A model generated the notes under the pieces. The model was not told the DNA's origin. It saw nothing but the letters and a program-made list of their open reading frames with translations, and searched no databases. DNA of 26,592 nt. Source: an uncultured Gemella sp. (GTDB lineage Bacteria; Bacillota; Bacilli; Staphylococcales; Gemellaceae). Position numbers and translations under genes: made by a program. Location: contig USNF01000011.1 of assembly GCA_900555985.1 (NCBI GenBank), positions 1 through 26,592 on the forward strand. Reading direction: 5' to 3'. This document shows, piece after piece, positions 1 through 5,956 of the stretch. Numbering within the stretch: position 1 is the stretch's first letter; each line of letters begins with the position of its first letter.

Positions 1-1
1 A

Positions 2-1891
2 GACAGAGAGATTCCGGTGATCGCCGATGAATATGTAGACAAAGAATTCGGAACAGGATGTGTAAAGATCACACCTGCCCATGACCCTAATGACTTTGAG
101 GTTGGACGCCGTCACAATCTGGAAGAGATCAACATTATGAATGACGATGCGACCATCAACGAGCTTGGCGGAAAATACGCTGGTATGGACCGTTACGAAG
201 CACGTAAGGCAATGGTAGCAGATCTGGAAGAACTTGGACTTCTGGTAAAAGTAGTTCCTCACAACCACAGCGTTGGAACTCATGACCGCTGCGGCACAAC
301 GGTAGAGCCTATGATCAAGCCACAGTGGTTTGTAAAGATGGACGAGATGGCAAAGGCTGCGATCAAAGCTCTGGATGACGGAGATCTGAAATTCGTTCCG
401 TCCCGTTTTGACAAGACTTATCTTCACTGGCTTGAGAATATCCGCGACTGGTGTATTTCCAGACAGTTATGGTGGGGACACAGAATTCCGGCTTATTACT
501 GTGATGAGTGCGGTGAAGTAGTAGTTGCAAGAGAAATGCCTGAGAAATGCCCGAAATGCGGATGTACACATCTTCATCAGGATGAGGATACACTGGATAC
601 CTGGTTCAGTTCTGCATTATGGCCATTCTCCACGCTTGGCTGGCCGGAGAAAACACCGGAACTGGAATATTTCTATCCGACAGATGTACTTGTTACAGGA
701 TATGACATTATCTTCTTCTGGGTAGCTCGTATGGTATTCCAAGGATTAGAATTTACTGGGGTACGTCCTTTTGAAGATTGTTTAATTCATGGATTAGTTC
801 GTGATGAACAAGGTCGTAAAATGAGTAAATCATTAGGTAATGGAGTAGATCCAATGGAAGTTATCGAAGAGTACGGAGCTGATAGTTTACGTTACTTCTT
901 AGCTACTAACTCAACTCCAGGACAAGATTTACGTTACTCAACTGAAAAAATCGAAGCTAGCTGGAACTATATTAACAAAATTTGGAATGCTTCTCGTTTC
1001 GTAATTATGAACTTAGAAGGTTTTGAATATAGTGATATAGATTTAAGTGGAGAAAAAACTCTAGCTGATAAATATATCTTAACTAAACTAGCTAAAACAA
1101 TAGAAGACTTTGAAAGATTATTCGAAAAATATGAGTTTGGTGAAGCAAGCCGTATTCTTTATAACTTCGTATGGGAAGAATTCTGTTCATGGTACATTGA
1201 AATTGCTAAAATTTCATTAAATGGTGAAGACGAAGCTGCTAAAAATACAACTAAATCTGTTTTAGTTTATGTATTAGATGCTTCTCTAAAAATGTTACAT
1301 CCATTTATGCCATTTGTGACTGAAGAAATCTGGCAACATATTCCACATGAAGGGGATAGTATTGTAACTAGCGAATTCGCGAAAGTTGATGCTTCATTAG
1401 TATTTGAAAAAGAAACTGAAGATATGCAATATATTCAAGATGTAATTACAGCAGTACGTAACATCCGTAGTGAGGTAAATGCTCCAATGTCACGTGAAAT
1501 TCCTATCAAAATTAAATACTCTCAAGATAGCGTAAAAGATGTACTTCTAAGTGGTAGTGCATATCTAGAAAAATTTGCTCGTCCTAGTGAGTTAATTATT
1601 GAACGTGATGTGGAAGTTAGTGAAACTGATATAAGTAGAATTTTACCAGGTGCAGAAATCTACGTATCACTAAGTGATTTAATAGATGTAGATAAAGAAA
1701 AAGAGCGTCTAGGTAAAGAATTAGATAAACTTCAACAAGAATTAGATCGTGTTAATAAAAAACTTTCTAATGAGAAGTTCGTAGGTTCAGCTCCTGAAGC
1801 TGTTGTTGCTAAAGAAAAAGAAAAACAAGCTACATATCAAGAACAATATGATAGCGTGAAAGAACGTATAGCAGCATTAGATAATCTATAA
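2..1891 (+). CDS. valS: Valine--tRNA ligase, 5'-truncated by the window start
   Basis: Charges tRNA-Val with valine in the cytoplasm. The frame is open from base 2, so the true start lies upstream; about 629 of the usual ~880 residues are present and the HIGH motif is missing. In order the sequence shows the end of the editing domain (GTGCVKITPAHDPNDF), the metal-binding CxxC pairs CDEC and CPKC, DTWFSSALWPFSTLGW, GYDIIFFW, the KMSKS loop (K at residue 273 of the visible part), an anticodon-binding domain (WNASRF, FMPFVTEEIWQ) and the C-terminal coiled coil typical of ValRS. Bases 1 to ~720 are near 48% GC and use CTG, GAC and ATC, while the rest is near 30% GC and uses TTA, GAT and ATT, so the gene is a mosaic or the assembly is chimeric. 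A strong terminator follows 12 bases after the stop. Confidence 0.97.
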   Translation, partial: DREIPVIADEYVDKEFGTGCVKITPAHDPNDFEVGRRHNLEEINIMNDDATINELGGKYAGMDRYEARKAMVADLEELGLLVKVVPHNHSVGTHDRCGTTVEPMIKPQWFVKMDEMAKAAIKALDDGDLKFVPSRFDKTYLHWLENIRDWCISRQLWWGHRIPAYYCDECGEVVVAREMPEKCPKCGCTHLHQDEDTLDTWFSSALWPFSTLGWPEKTPELEYFYPTDVLVTGYDIIFFWVARMVFQGLEFTGVRPFEDCLIHGLVRDEQGRKMSKSLGNGVDPMEVIEEYGADSLRYFLATNSTPGQDLRYSTEKIEASWNYINKIWNASRFVIMNLEGFEYSDIDLSGEKTLADKYILTKLAKTIEDFERLFEKYEFGEASRILYNFVWEEFCSWYIEIAKISLNGEDEAAKNTTKSVLVYVLDASLKMLHPFMPFVTEEIWQHIPHEGDSIVTSEFAKVDASLVFEKETEDMQYIQDVITAVRNIRSEVNAPMSREIPIKIKYSQDSVKDVLLSGSAYLEKFARPSELIIERDVEVSETDISRILPGAEIYVSLSDLIDVDKEKERLGKELDKLQQELDRVNKKLSNEKFVGSAPEAVVAKEKEKQATYQEQYDSVKERIAALDNL

Positions 1892-1902
1892 AAAAATAAA
1901 AA

Positions 1903-1935
1903 ACAGCCAAGAAAATAAATCTTGGCTGTTTTTTT
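1903..1935 (+). terminator. Rho-independent terminator of valS
   Basis: Perfect 9-bp stem ACAGCCAAG (1903-1911) / CTTGGCTGT (1921-1929), a 9-base loop and a run of seven T. It is almost the same hairpin as the one at 3432-3463 on the far side of the next gene cluster. Confidence 0.93.
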
Positions 1936-1997
1936 AGGTTGTTATATTAATATAGACATAACGGAGTAGTAGAGTAAGACTTATAGATAGTAATGTA

Positions 1998-2006
1998 TGT
2001 TATAAT
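1998..2006 (+). promoter_or_regulatory. Extended -10 promoter of cassette copy 1
   Basis: TG-T-TATAAT (TG at 1998-1999, TATAAT at 2001-2006), 31 bases ahead of the start codon at 2038, with no convincing -35. The same TGTTATAATAAAT string precedes the second cassette copy at 2701. The Shine-Dalgarno sequence GGAGG is at 2026-2030. Confidence 0.6.
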
Positions 2007-2037
2007 AAATAAAAAGAGTAAAAATGGAGGTTAAAAA

Positions 2038-2442
2038 ATGAAAGATATGAAAGCAATAATAACAAGAACGATGTTAGCATTTATAGCATTCATATTAATA
2101 ATTGTTGTATATGTTTTTTGCACATATAATAGTGTAGGTAAGAGGCAAATTAGATTAGAAGAAGAAAGAATGGTAGAATATACAGTACAGAATTATGAAG
2201 ATGTCAAGAAAATTGAATTTAAAAGTTTCGAACAAAATACGTCGACAAGAACATGGAGATCACATGCAATAATAAATGATGATATACATATAACATATGA
2301 TATAAATGATTTATCTGGAAAAAGTGAAATTGGGATGGTTTTTCATATTTCAGCAAGTAATGGTAAAGAGTTAAAAAAGAAAAATAATATTGAAAATAAT
2401 GGTAGTACTGATACAGTAGAAGTGCATTATTGGGAAGGGTAA
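2038..2442 (+). CDS. DUF1433-like membrane-anchored protein, copy 1
   Basis: 134 residues. Residues ~12-30 form one hydrophobic helix after a short positive N-terminus, with the rest predicted outside the membrane. After the helix come EEERMVEYTVQNYEDVKKIEFKSFEQN and a W-R-S-H-A-I-I-N-D-D stretch. The pattern of QxxRIxxYxxxN...IxFxxxxxxPxxxxxIxGxINxD is what I recall for DUF1433 proteins, the staphylococcal lipoprotein family that includes immunity proteins of the type VII secreted lipase TslA. The family call is from memory of the pattern, not a search. Unlike those lipoproteins there is no valid lipobox (the Cys is preceded by Phe), so it is probably held by an uncleaved helix. It is well expressed on paper: GGAGG is 7 bases before ATG. 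It is followed 3 bases later by a short ORF. Confidence 0.75.
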   Translation: MKDMKAIITRTMLAFIAFILIIVVYVFCTYNSVGKRQIRLEEERMVEYTVQNYEDVKKIEFKSFEQNTSTRTWRSHAIINDDIHITYDINDLSGKSEIGMVFHISASNGKELKKKNNIENNGSTDTVEVHYWEG

Positions 2443-2445
2443 AAA

Positions 2446-2655
2446 GTGGTTACAGATAAATATAATAAATATTTGTCAGATAAAGTATATGATGTAAATA
2501 GTGAAAAAGAAGATGAAAAGGTACGTGTGAATGCTGAATTAAAAGAAGGATTCAAAGTCCTAGCCGTAGAAAACAACAAGAATAACGGTATGCAGGCAAT
2601 GGTTGTTGTTCAGGTAAGAAATAGATACAAAACAAATAGAAATTTTAAAACTTAA
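2446..2655 (+). CDS. Short ORF resembling the N-terminus of a secreted lipase toxin, copy 1
   Basis: 69 residues from a GTG start, with GGAAGGG in the end of the previous gene as ribosome binding site. No signal peptide or membrane helix. The sequence VTDKYNKYLSDKVYDV, then FKVLAVENNKNNGMQAM, resembles the leader of lipase-class-3-like toxins, in which this block is followed by a stretch ending in an AYAGTN motif and the catalytic domain. Here the protein stops about ten residues later. Reading the +1 frame from 2624 gives DTKQIEI, which could be the lost continuation, so a frameshift is possible. I read it as a remnant of a toxin gene, but a small stand-alone partner of the upstream protein is an alternative. 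The family assignment is inference. Confidence 0.55.
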   Translation: MVTDKYNKYLSDKVYDVNSEKEDEKVRVNAELKEGFKVLAVENNKNNGMQAMVVVQVRNRYKTNRNFKT

Positions 2656-2661
2656 TAAATA

Positions 2662-2689
2662 AAAAGAGTATAATGACTCTATTTTTTTT
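2662..2689 (+). terminator. Weak terminator between the cassette copies
   Basis: Five-bp stem AGAGT (2665-2669) / ACTCT (2676-2680) around a 6-base loop, A-tract before it and eight T after it. Short stem, so termination may be partial. Confidence 0.5.
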
Positions 2690-2700
2690 ACCAAAATATC

Positions 2701-2709
2701 TGTTATAAT
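2701..2709 (+). promoter_or_regulatory. Extended -10 promoter of cassette copy 2
   Basis: TG-T-TATAAT with TATAAT at 2704-2709, 34 bases before ATG 2744. It is identical over 13 bases to the copy 1 promoter. The ribosome binding site AAAGGA is at 2728-2733. Confidence 0.6.
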
Positions 2710-2743
2710 AAATGAAGAAGTGTAATTAAAGGATATAAAAATA

Positions 2744-3136
2744 ATGAAAGATATGAAAGCAATAATAACAAGAGCAATGTTAGCATTTATAGTATTTATA
2801 ATGATAATAGTAGTATATGCTTTTGTTGGTACTAGTGAAGATAAAGGGAAAATAAGAAAAGACCAAGAGAGAATAGTAGAATATATAAAAGAAAAAGTGG
2901 AATTAGAAAATAAAGAAGAAATAAAAAAAATTGAGTTTGTAAAGTACAAAAAAAATGATTCTACGGGAAGTTGGAGGTATGATGTAGTTATAAATGACAA
3001 AATAGATTTGTACTTTACTTCGTGGAGGAAAATGGGAGAAGTGGAGTTAAGTTTTACAAACGAAGGAGATATTAATCTGATAGAGAATAAAAATAATATA
3101 AATGAGTCTAATATAGAGGTAATATATGCAAAATAA
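2744..3136 (+). CDS. DUF1433-like membrane-anchored protein, copy 2
   Basis: 130 residues and a paralogue of the protein at 2038-2442. The first 30 residues are nearly the same (MKDMKAIITR, then a hydrophobic helix), and the soluble part keeps KxRKDQERIVEYI, IKKIEFVKYKKND, GSWRYDVVINDKIDLYF. There is no cysteine near the helix end, so it cannot be a lipoprotein. The DUF1433 resemblance is clearer here than in copy 1 (QERIxxY...IKxIxFxKxxKN...INDKxDLYF). Inferred role: membrane-bound immunity or accessory protein outside the cell. The last bases overlap the next ORF by 11 bases, suggesting coupled translation. The family call rests on pattern memory. Confidence 0.75.
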   Translation: MKDMKAIITRAMLAFIVFIMIIVVYAFVGTSEDKGKIRKDQERIVEYIKEKVELENKEEIKKIEFVKYKKNDSTGSWRYDVVINDKIDLYFTSWRKMGEVELSFTNEGDINLIENKNNINESNIEVIYAK

Positions 3137-3317
3137 GGTAACAGATAAAAATAGTAAGGAGCTATCAGATGCAGCCTACGATGTAAGTAAAGGAAAAATA
3201 AAAGTAGATAAACCGATAGCTCAAAAATTCAAAGTCCTAGATGTCGAAGATAATAAAAGTAATGGAATGAAGGCGATGGCTGTTAAAGTAATGGGAAATA
3301 AGATACTAGCAAAATAG
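3126..3317 (+). CDS. Short ORF resembling the N-terminus of a secreted lipase toxin, copy 2
   Basis: 63 residues, starting at an ATG inside the end of the upstream gene (11-base overlap). It has VTDKNSKELSDAAYDVSKGK, FKVLDVEDNKSNGMKAM, and then a short unrelated tail before the stop. Compared with copy 1 it keeps the same order of blocks, and it ends at almost the same point, just after GMxAM. The catalytic part expected for a lipase is absent both here and downstream (3317-3548 holds no continuation). Either both are remnants of the same truncation, made before the duplication, or the short form has a function of its own. Toxin-family assignment is inference. Confidence 0.55.
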   Translation: MQNKVTDKNSKELSDAAYDVSKGKIKVDKPIAQKFKVLDVEDNKSNGMKAMAVKVMGNKILAK

Positions 3318-3431
3318 TAATTATTAAAAAACATAATTATTTGTTTAATATACGGTGATACAAAGTATTTTGAGATTAAAAAATAAAGCTTATTGATGGA
3401 AAATAAAGATAGTTAACAACAATGTAAAAAG

Positions 3432-3463
3432 TCAGCCAAGATATAAATCTTGGCTGATTTTTT
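3432..3463 (+). terminator. Terminator after the duplicated cassette, probably bidirectional
   Basis: Ten-bp perfect stem TCAGCCAAGA (3432-3441) / TCTTGGCTGA (3448-3457), loop TATAAA and six T. A run of A precedes the stem, so it can also serve the convergent gene ending at 3549. The stem core AGCCAAGA...AAATCTTGGCTG is shared with the valS terminator. The bases between 3317 and 3431 show no other feature. Confidence 0.92.
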
Positions 3464-3548
3464 GTCTTATTTAGTAAAAAAATAAATAACTAAAATAATT
3501 AACTGAATACCATAAATTCTGTAATTTATACGTAGTATTCATATGTTA

Positions 3549-4166
3549 TTATTCCTCTGTTTTGTTCTCTTCTTTATCTTCTACTGTTTTTTCTTTATTA
3601 AGAACTTCAGTTTTTAGTTTTTCATTTACAGAGTTAAGTTTTTCAGTAGTTTCATTTTTGAATTCTTCTACTTTTTCTTGTACTTTGTCATCTTCAACAT
3701 TCTTTTTAATGTTTGCTACTTGATTTTTTATAGCGCTTAAAGATGATTGAACTTGTTCTTTATAGTTATTAATTACTGGTTTAAGTTCGTCACCAGCTGC
3801 GCGAGCTGCAGTAATATTTTCTTTGAATTCTTTAGAATATGATTTAACATCAGCTGCATGTTCTTTTATTTCTGCAGCATTACTTGATAATTCTTTACCA
3901 TAATCCACTGCATTTTCATAAGTGTTTTCTAGGCTGTTTTTAGTACGTTTAACAACATTTTTAAAGTCGTTATACATATAATTTACAGCTTCTTCTACAC
4001 CATTTTTCTTAGTATATCTAATCATACAACGAGTATAACCGTAATAATCTTTTGCTTTCTTCTTAATAAAACCAGCATGTTCTTCAACTTTATTAGGATT
4101 TTTTGTATAGAAATTAGCTACGGCTACACCACTACCAATTACAAGGAGTTTAGATAATTTTGACAT
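3549..4166 (-). CDS. YtxH-like coiled-coil membrane-associated protein
   Basis: 205 residues of unknown function. A hydrophobic, glycine-containing N-terminus (LSKLLVIGSGVAVANFY) is followed by a long charged, Ala/Lys/Glu/Asn-rich helical stretch with little hydrophobic character, likely coiled coil from residue ~60, and an acidic, low-complexity end (KTVEDKEENKTEE). This architecture is like YtxH/YhaH-type general stress proteins of Firmicutes, but no diagnostic motif is present, so no symbol is given. The start is supported by GAGGTG upstream (reverse of 4177-4182 region) and by an extended -10 promoter at 4195-4203. It is transcribed alone, convergent with the cassette and divergent from ccpN. 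Confidence 0.8.
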   Translation of the reverse strand: MSKLSKLLVIGSGVAVANFYTKNPNKVEEHAGFIKKKAKDYYGYTRCMIRYTKKNGVEEAVNYMYNDFKNVVKRTKNSLENTYENAVDYGKELSSNAAEIKEHAADVKSYSKEFKENITAARAAGDELKPVINNYKEQVQSSLSAIKNQVANIKKNVEDDKVQEKVEEFKNETTEKLNSVNEKLKTEVLNKEKTVEDKEENKTEE

Positions 4167-4194
4167 ATTTGTTCACCTCATTACGTTTTTTTAT

Positions 4195-4223
4195 ATTATA
4201 TCATATATCCCTATTAATTTGAA
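4195..4223 (-). promoter_or_regulatory. Promoter of the YtxH-like gene
   Basis: On the minus strand TTCAAA (4218-4223), a 14-base gap to TG, then TGATATAAT (TATAAT at 4195-4200), giving a 17-base spacer and an extended -10. Confidence 0.6.
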
Positions 4224-4388
4224 TAAAATAAAAATTTTGTAAAATATTTGTTACATAATTATTATTAAAAAGTCAATAAATATATTAAAGAAATCGATTT
4301 ATTTAAAGTTTTAAAAAATAAAAAATATTTTTTAAAAGTATAGTATTTCCTAAAAATGATAATAAATTCAGGTTAGGTATACATAATT

Positions 4389-4448
4389 ATTACACATTAA
4401 TTAAAATAATTGTTGAATTGATGTGTAATATAATGTATAATTATACAT
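4389..4448 (+). promoter_or_regulatory. ccpN promoter region with two palindromes
   Basis: TATAAT at 4429-4434 is the best -10. It is flanked by an inverted repeat, ATTACACATTAA (4389-4400) against TTGATGTGTAAT (4418-4429, one G-T mismatch), and followed by a perfect 16-bp palindrome ATGTATAATTATACAT (4433-4448). The positions over and just downstream of the -10 fit an operator, perhaps for autoregulation. The rest of 4224-4388 is AT-rich with nothing recognised. Confidence 0.45.
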
Positions 4449-4471
4449 GTAAAACGAAAAAAGGAGGACCA

Positions 4472-5089
4472 ATGAAACTTACTGATAGACATAAGGCTAT
4501 AATTGAAATAGTAAAAAGTTTTGAACCAATTACTAGTGATGAAATTGCAGAGAAGCTTTCTTTAGGGAAATCTACATTAAGAAATGATTTGGCAGTTTTA
4601 GGAATGCTAGAAGTGCTAGAGGCAAAACCAAATGTAGGATACTATTACAATTATGACTTTTCACCGGGAGAAAAAAAGGAAGAAATTAAAAGTAAATTAG
4701 TAAAAGAAGTAATGGGGATTGCAATTACTGCAAAAAGTACAGCAAACTATGCAGATGTATTATCTAAGTTATTTATATATGATGTAGGCACGATTTTCAT
4801 TGTTAATGAAGATGGCCACTTAGTAGGAGTTACTTCAAGAAAAGATATGTTAAAATTATCAAGAAATGCAGATGCGGATACTTTACCTATAGCGCTTGCT
4901 ATGACAAGAGTTCCCAATGTGATTTATATTCATGAAGATGACCTAGTAAGTGATGCACTTAGAAAAATTATTTTACATGAAATTGACTGTTTACCAGTTG
5001 TAAGGGAAGAGGCTGGTGGAAGAGTGATTGTAGGAAAAATTTCTAAAACTACATTAATTAAATTATTATTAGAGATACTGGAGGGATAG
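4472..5089 (+). CDS. ccpN: CcpN-type transcriptional repressor (HTH plus two CBS domains)
   Basis: 205 residues. The N-terminal winged HTH covers residues ~5-55 (MKLTDRHKAIIEIVKS, SDEIAEKLSLGKSTLRNDLAVLGML), and the C-terminal part has two CBS domains (IFIVNEDGHLVGVTSRKDMLKL and a second one ending CLPVVREEAGGRVIVGKISKTTLIKLL). This matches CcpN/YqzB, which in Bacillus represses gluconeogenic genes and senses nucleotides through the CBS pair. ATG 4472 is chosen over an in-frame ATG at 4418 because AAGGAGG lies at 4461-4467 and the upstream ATG would sit inside the promoter. The next gene starts 1 base after the stop, and ccpN next to the PPDK regulator is the order known from Bacillus. Confidence 0.93.
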   Translation: MKLTDRHKAIIEIVKSFEPITSDEIAEKLSLGKSTLRNDLAVLGMLEVLEAKPNVGYYYNYDFSPGEKKEEIKSKLVKEVMGIAITAKSTANYADVLSKLFIYDVGTIFIVNEDGHLVGVTSRKDMLKLSRNADADTLPIALAMTRVPNVIYIHEDDLVSDALRKIILHEIDCLPVVREEAGGRVIVGKISKTTLIKLLLEILEG

Positions 5090-5090
5090 G

Positions 5091-5900
5091 ATGTTAACTG
5101 TACATATAATATCTGATTCGATAGGAAATACTGCAAAAGATGTTGTAAAAGCAGCTTTAGTACAGTTTTCTTATTCGGATGCGAGATATAAGATTTTAAA
5201 AAATTCTAATGTTAGTACAAAAGAGAGAATTGAATCTATAGTGGAGAATATAGAAAAAGATGATGTAATTGTACAAACATTAGTAGATAGGGAGTTAGCT
5301 GAGTACACTAAGAGAATTGCTGAGGAAAAAGGGATAAAAGTAATTGATTTACTTAGTGGAATGTTGAATATCTTTGAAGAGAAATTAGAAGTTAAACCAG
5401 AAAATAATCCTGGTTTAATTAGAAGAATGGGGACAGAATACTTCAAACGTGTTGATGCACTAGAATTTGCTGTTAAATATGATGATGGGAAAGATATTAA
5501 CGGCTTGAAAGAAGCTGATGTAGTAATTCTTGGTGTATCTAGAACATCAAAAACACCACTAAGTTTATACTTAGCTAATAGAAATATTAAGGTAATGAAT
5601 GTACCAATTGTACAAGATTTGATTTTACCTGAACAATTATATGAAGTAAAAAGAAAAATTATTGGTTTAACAAACTCTGTTGAACAACTAAACAAATTAA
5701 GGGAGCAAAGACTTAAAACACTTGGTGTTGAACAAGGGACTGATTATACTGACGAACTTCAGATTTTTGAGGAGTTGGAGTATGCACTGGAGATTATGGA
5801 AAAAATTGGTTGCCCTGTAATAGATGTACAGAATAAGGCAATAGAAGAAACTGCGGAAATTATTATTAATATAATGAGGGAACGCGGTTTAGAGGTTTAA
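5091..5900 (+). CDS. ppsR: Pyruvate, phosphate dikinase regulatory protein (kinase/phosphorylase)
   Basis: 269 residues, the normal length of the DUF299/PDRP family. The enzyme turns PPDK off by ADP-dependent phosphorylation of an active-site Thr and on again by phosphorolysis. The N-terminus VHIISDSIGNTAKDVVKA and the P-loop GVSRTSKTP (residues 148-156) are the family signatures, followed by DLILPEQLYEV and the conserved GLTNSVEQL region. Translation starts 1 base after the ccpN stop behind GGAGGG (5080-5085), and the target enzyme gene begins 56 bases downstream, so the three genes are probably one transcript. Family known as YqfL in Bacillus. Confidence 0.95.
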   Translation: MLTVHIISDSIGNTAKDVVKAALVQFSYSDARYKILKNSNVSTKERIESIVENIEKDDVIVQTLVDRELAEYTKRIAEEKGIKVIDLLSGMLNIFEEKLEVKPENNPGLIRRMGTEYFKRVDALEFAVKYDDGKDINGLKEADVVILGVSRTSKTPLSLYLANRNIKVMNVPIVQDLILPEQLYEVKRKIIGLTNSVEQLNKLREQRLKTLGVEQGTDYTDELQIFEELEYALEIMEKIGCPVIDVQNKAIEETAEIIINIMRERGLEV

Positions 5901-5956
5901 ACAAAATATTAATTATTTAAAGACGAAAAAATTAAAAAATTAATGGGGGAAGAAAA

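Larger units (their letters stand above)
1998..3317 (+). repeat. Tandem duplication of a promoter plus two-gene cassette
   Basis: Unit 1 is 1998-2655 and unit 2 is 2701-3317. Both start with TGTTATAATAAAT, encode a protein beginning MKDMKAIITR with one membrane helix, and continue with a short ORF carrying VTDK, then FKVL, then NGM. The protein starts are nearly identical (MKDMKAIITRTMLAFIAF and MKDMKAIITRAMLAFIVF), while the C-terminal parts have diverged considerably. The duplication is therefore old or under diversifying change. An 18-base string TAATAAATAAAAAGAGTA also occurs at 2003-2020 and 2653-2670, at the two ends of unit 1. Confidence 0.85.

Noticed and set aside
2653..2670. 18-base direct repeat (with 2003-2020) as an attachment site or transposon end
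   Set aside because: The string is simple AT-rich sequence, no recombinase is nearby, and the true unit boundary is defined by the promoter copy at 2701.
2560..3000. 146-codon open frame on the minus strand over the cassette
   Set aside because: Ser/Ile/Phe-rich product typical of the reverse of AT-rich coding sequence; spans the terminator and promoter between the copies.
4418..4471. Upstream ATG for ccpN adding 18 residues
   Set aside because: It overlaps the promoter region and lacks a ribosome binding site; ATG 4472 has AAGGAGG.
5171..5695. 174-codon open frame on the minus strand
   Set aside because: Lies wholly inside ppsR, whose motifs and coupling to ccpN are clear; no ribosome binding site and an unlikely Ser/Phe-rich protein.
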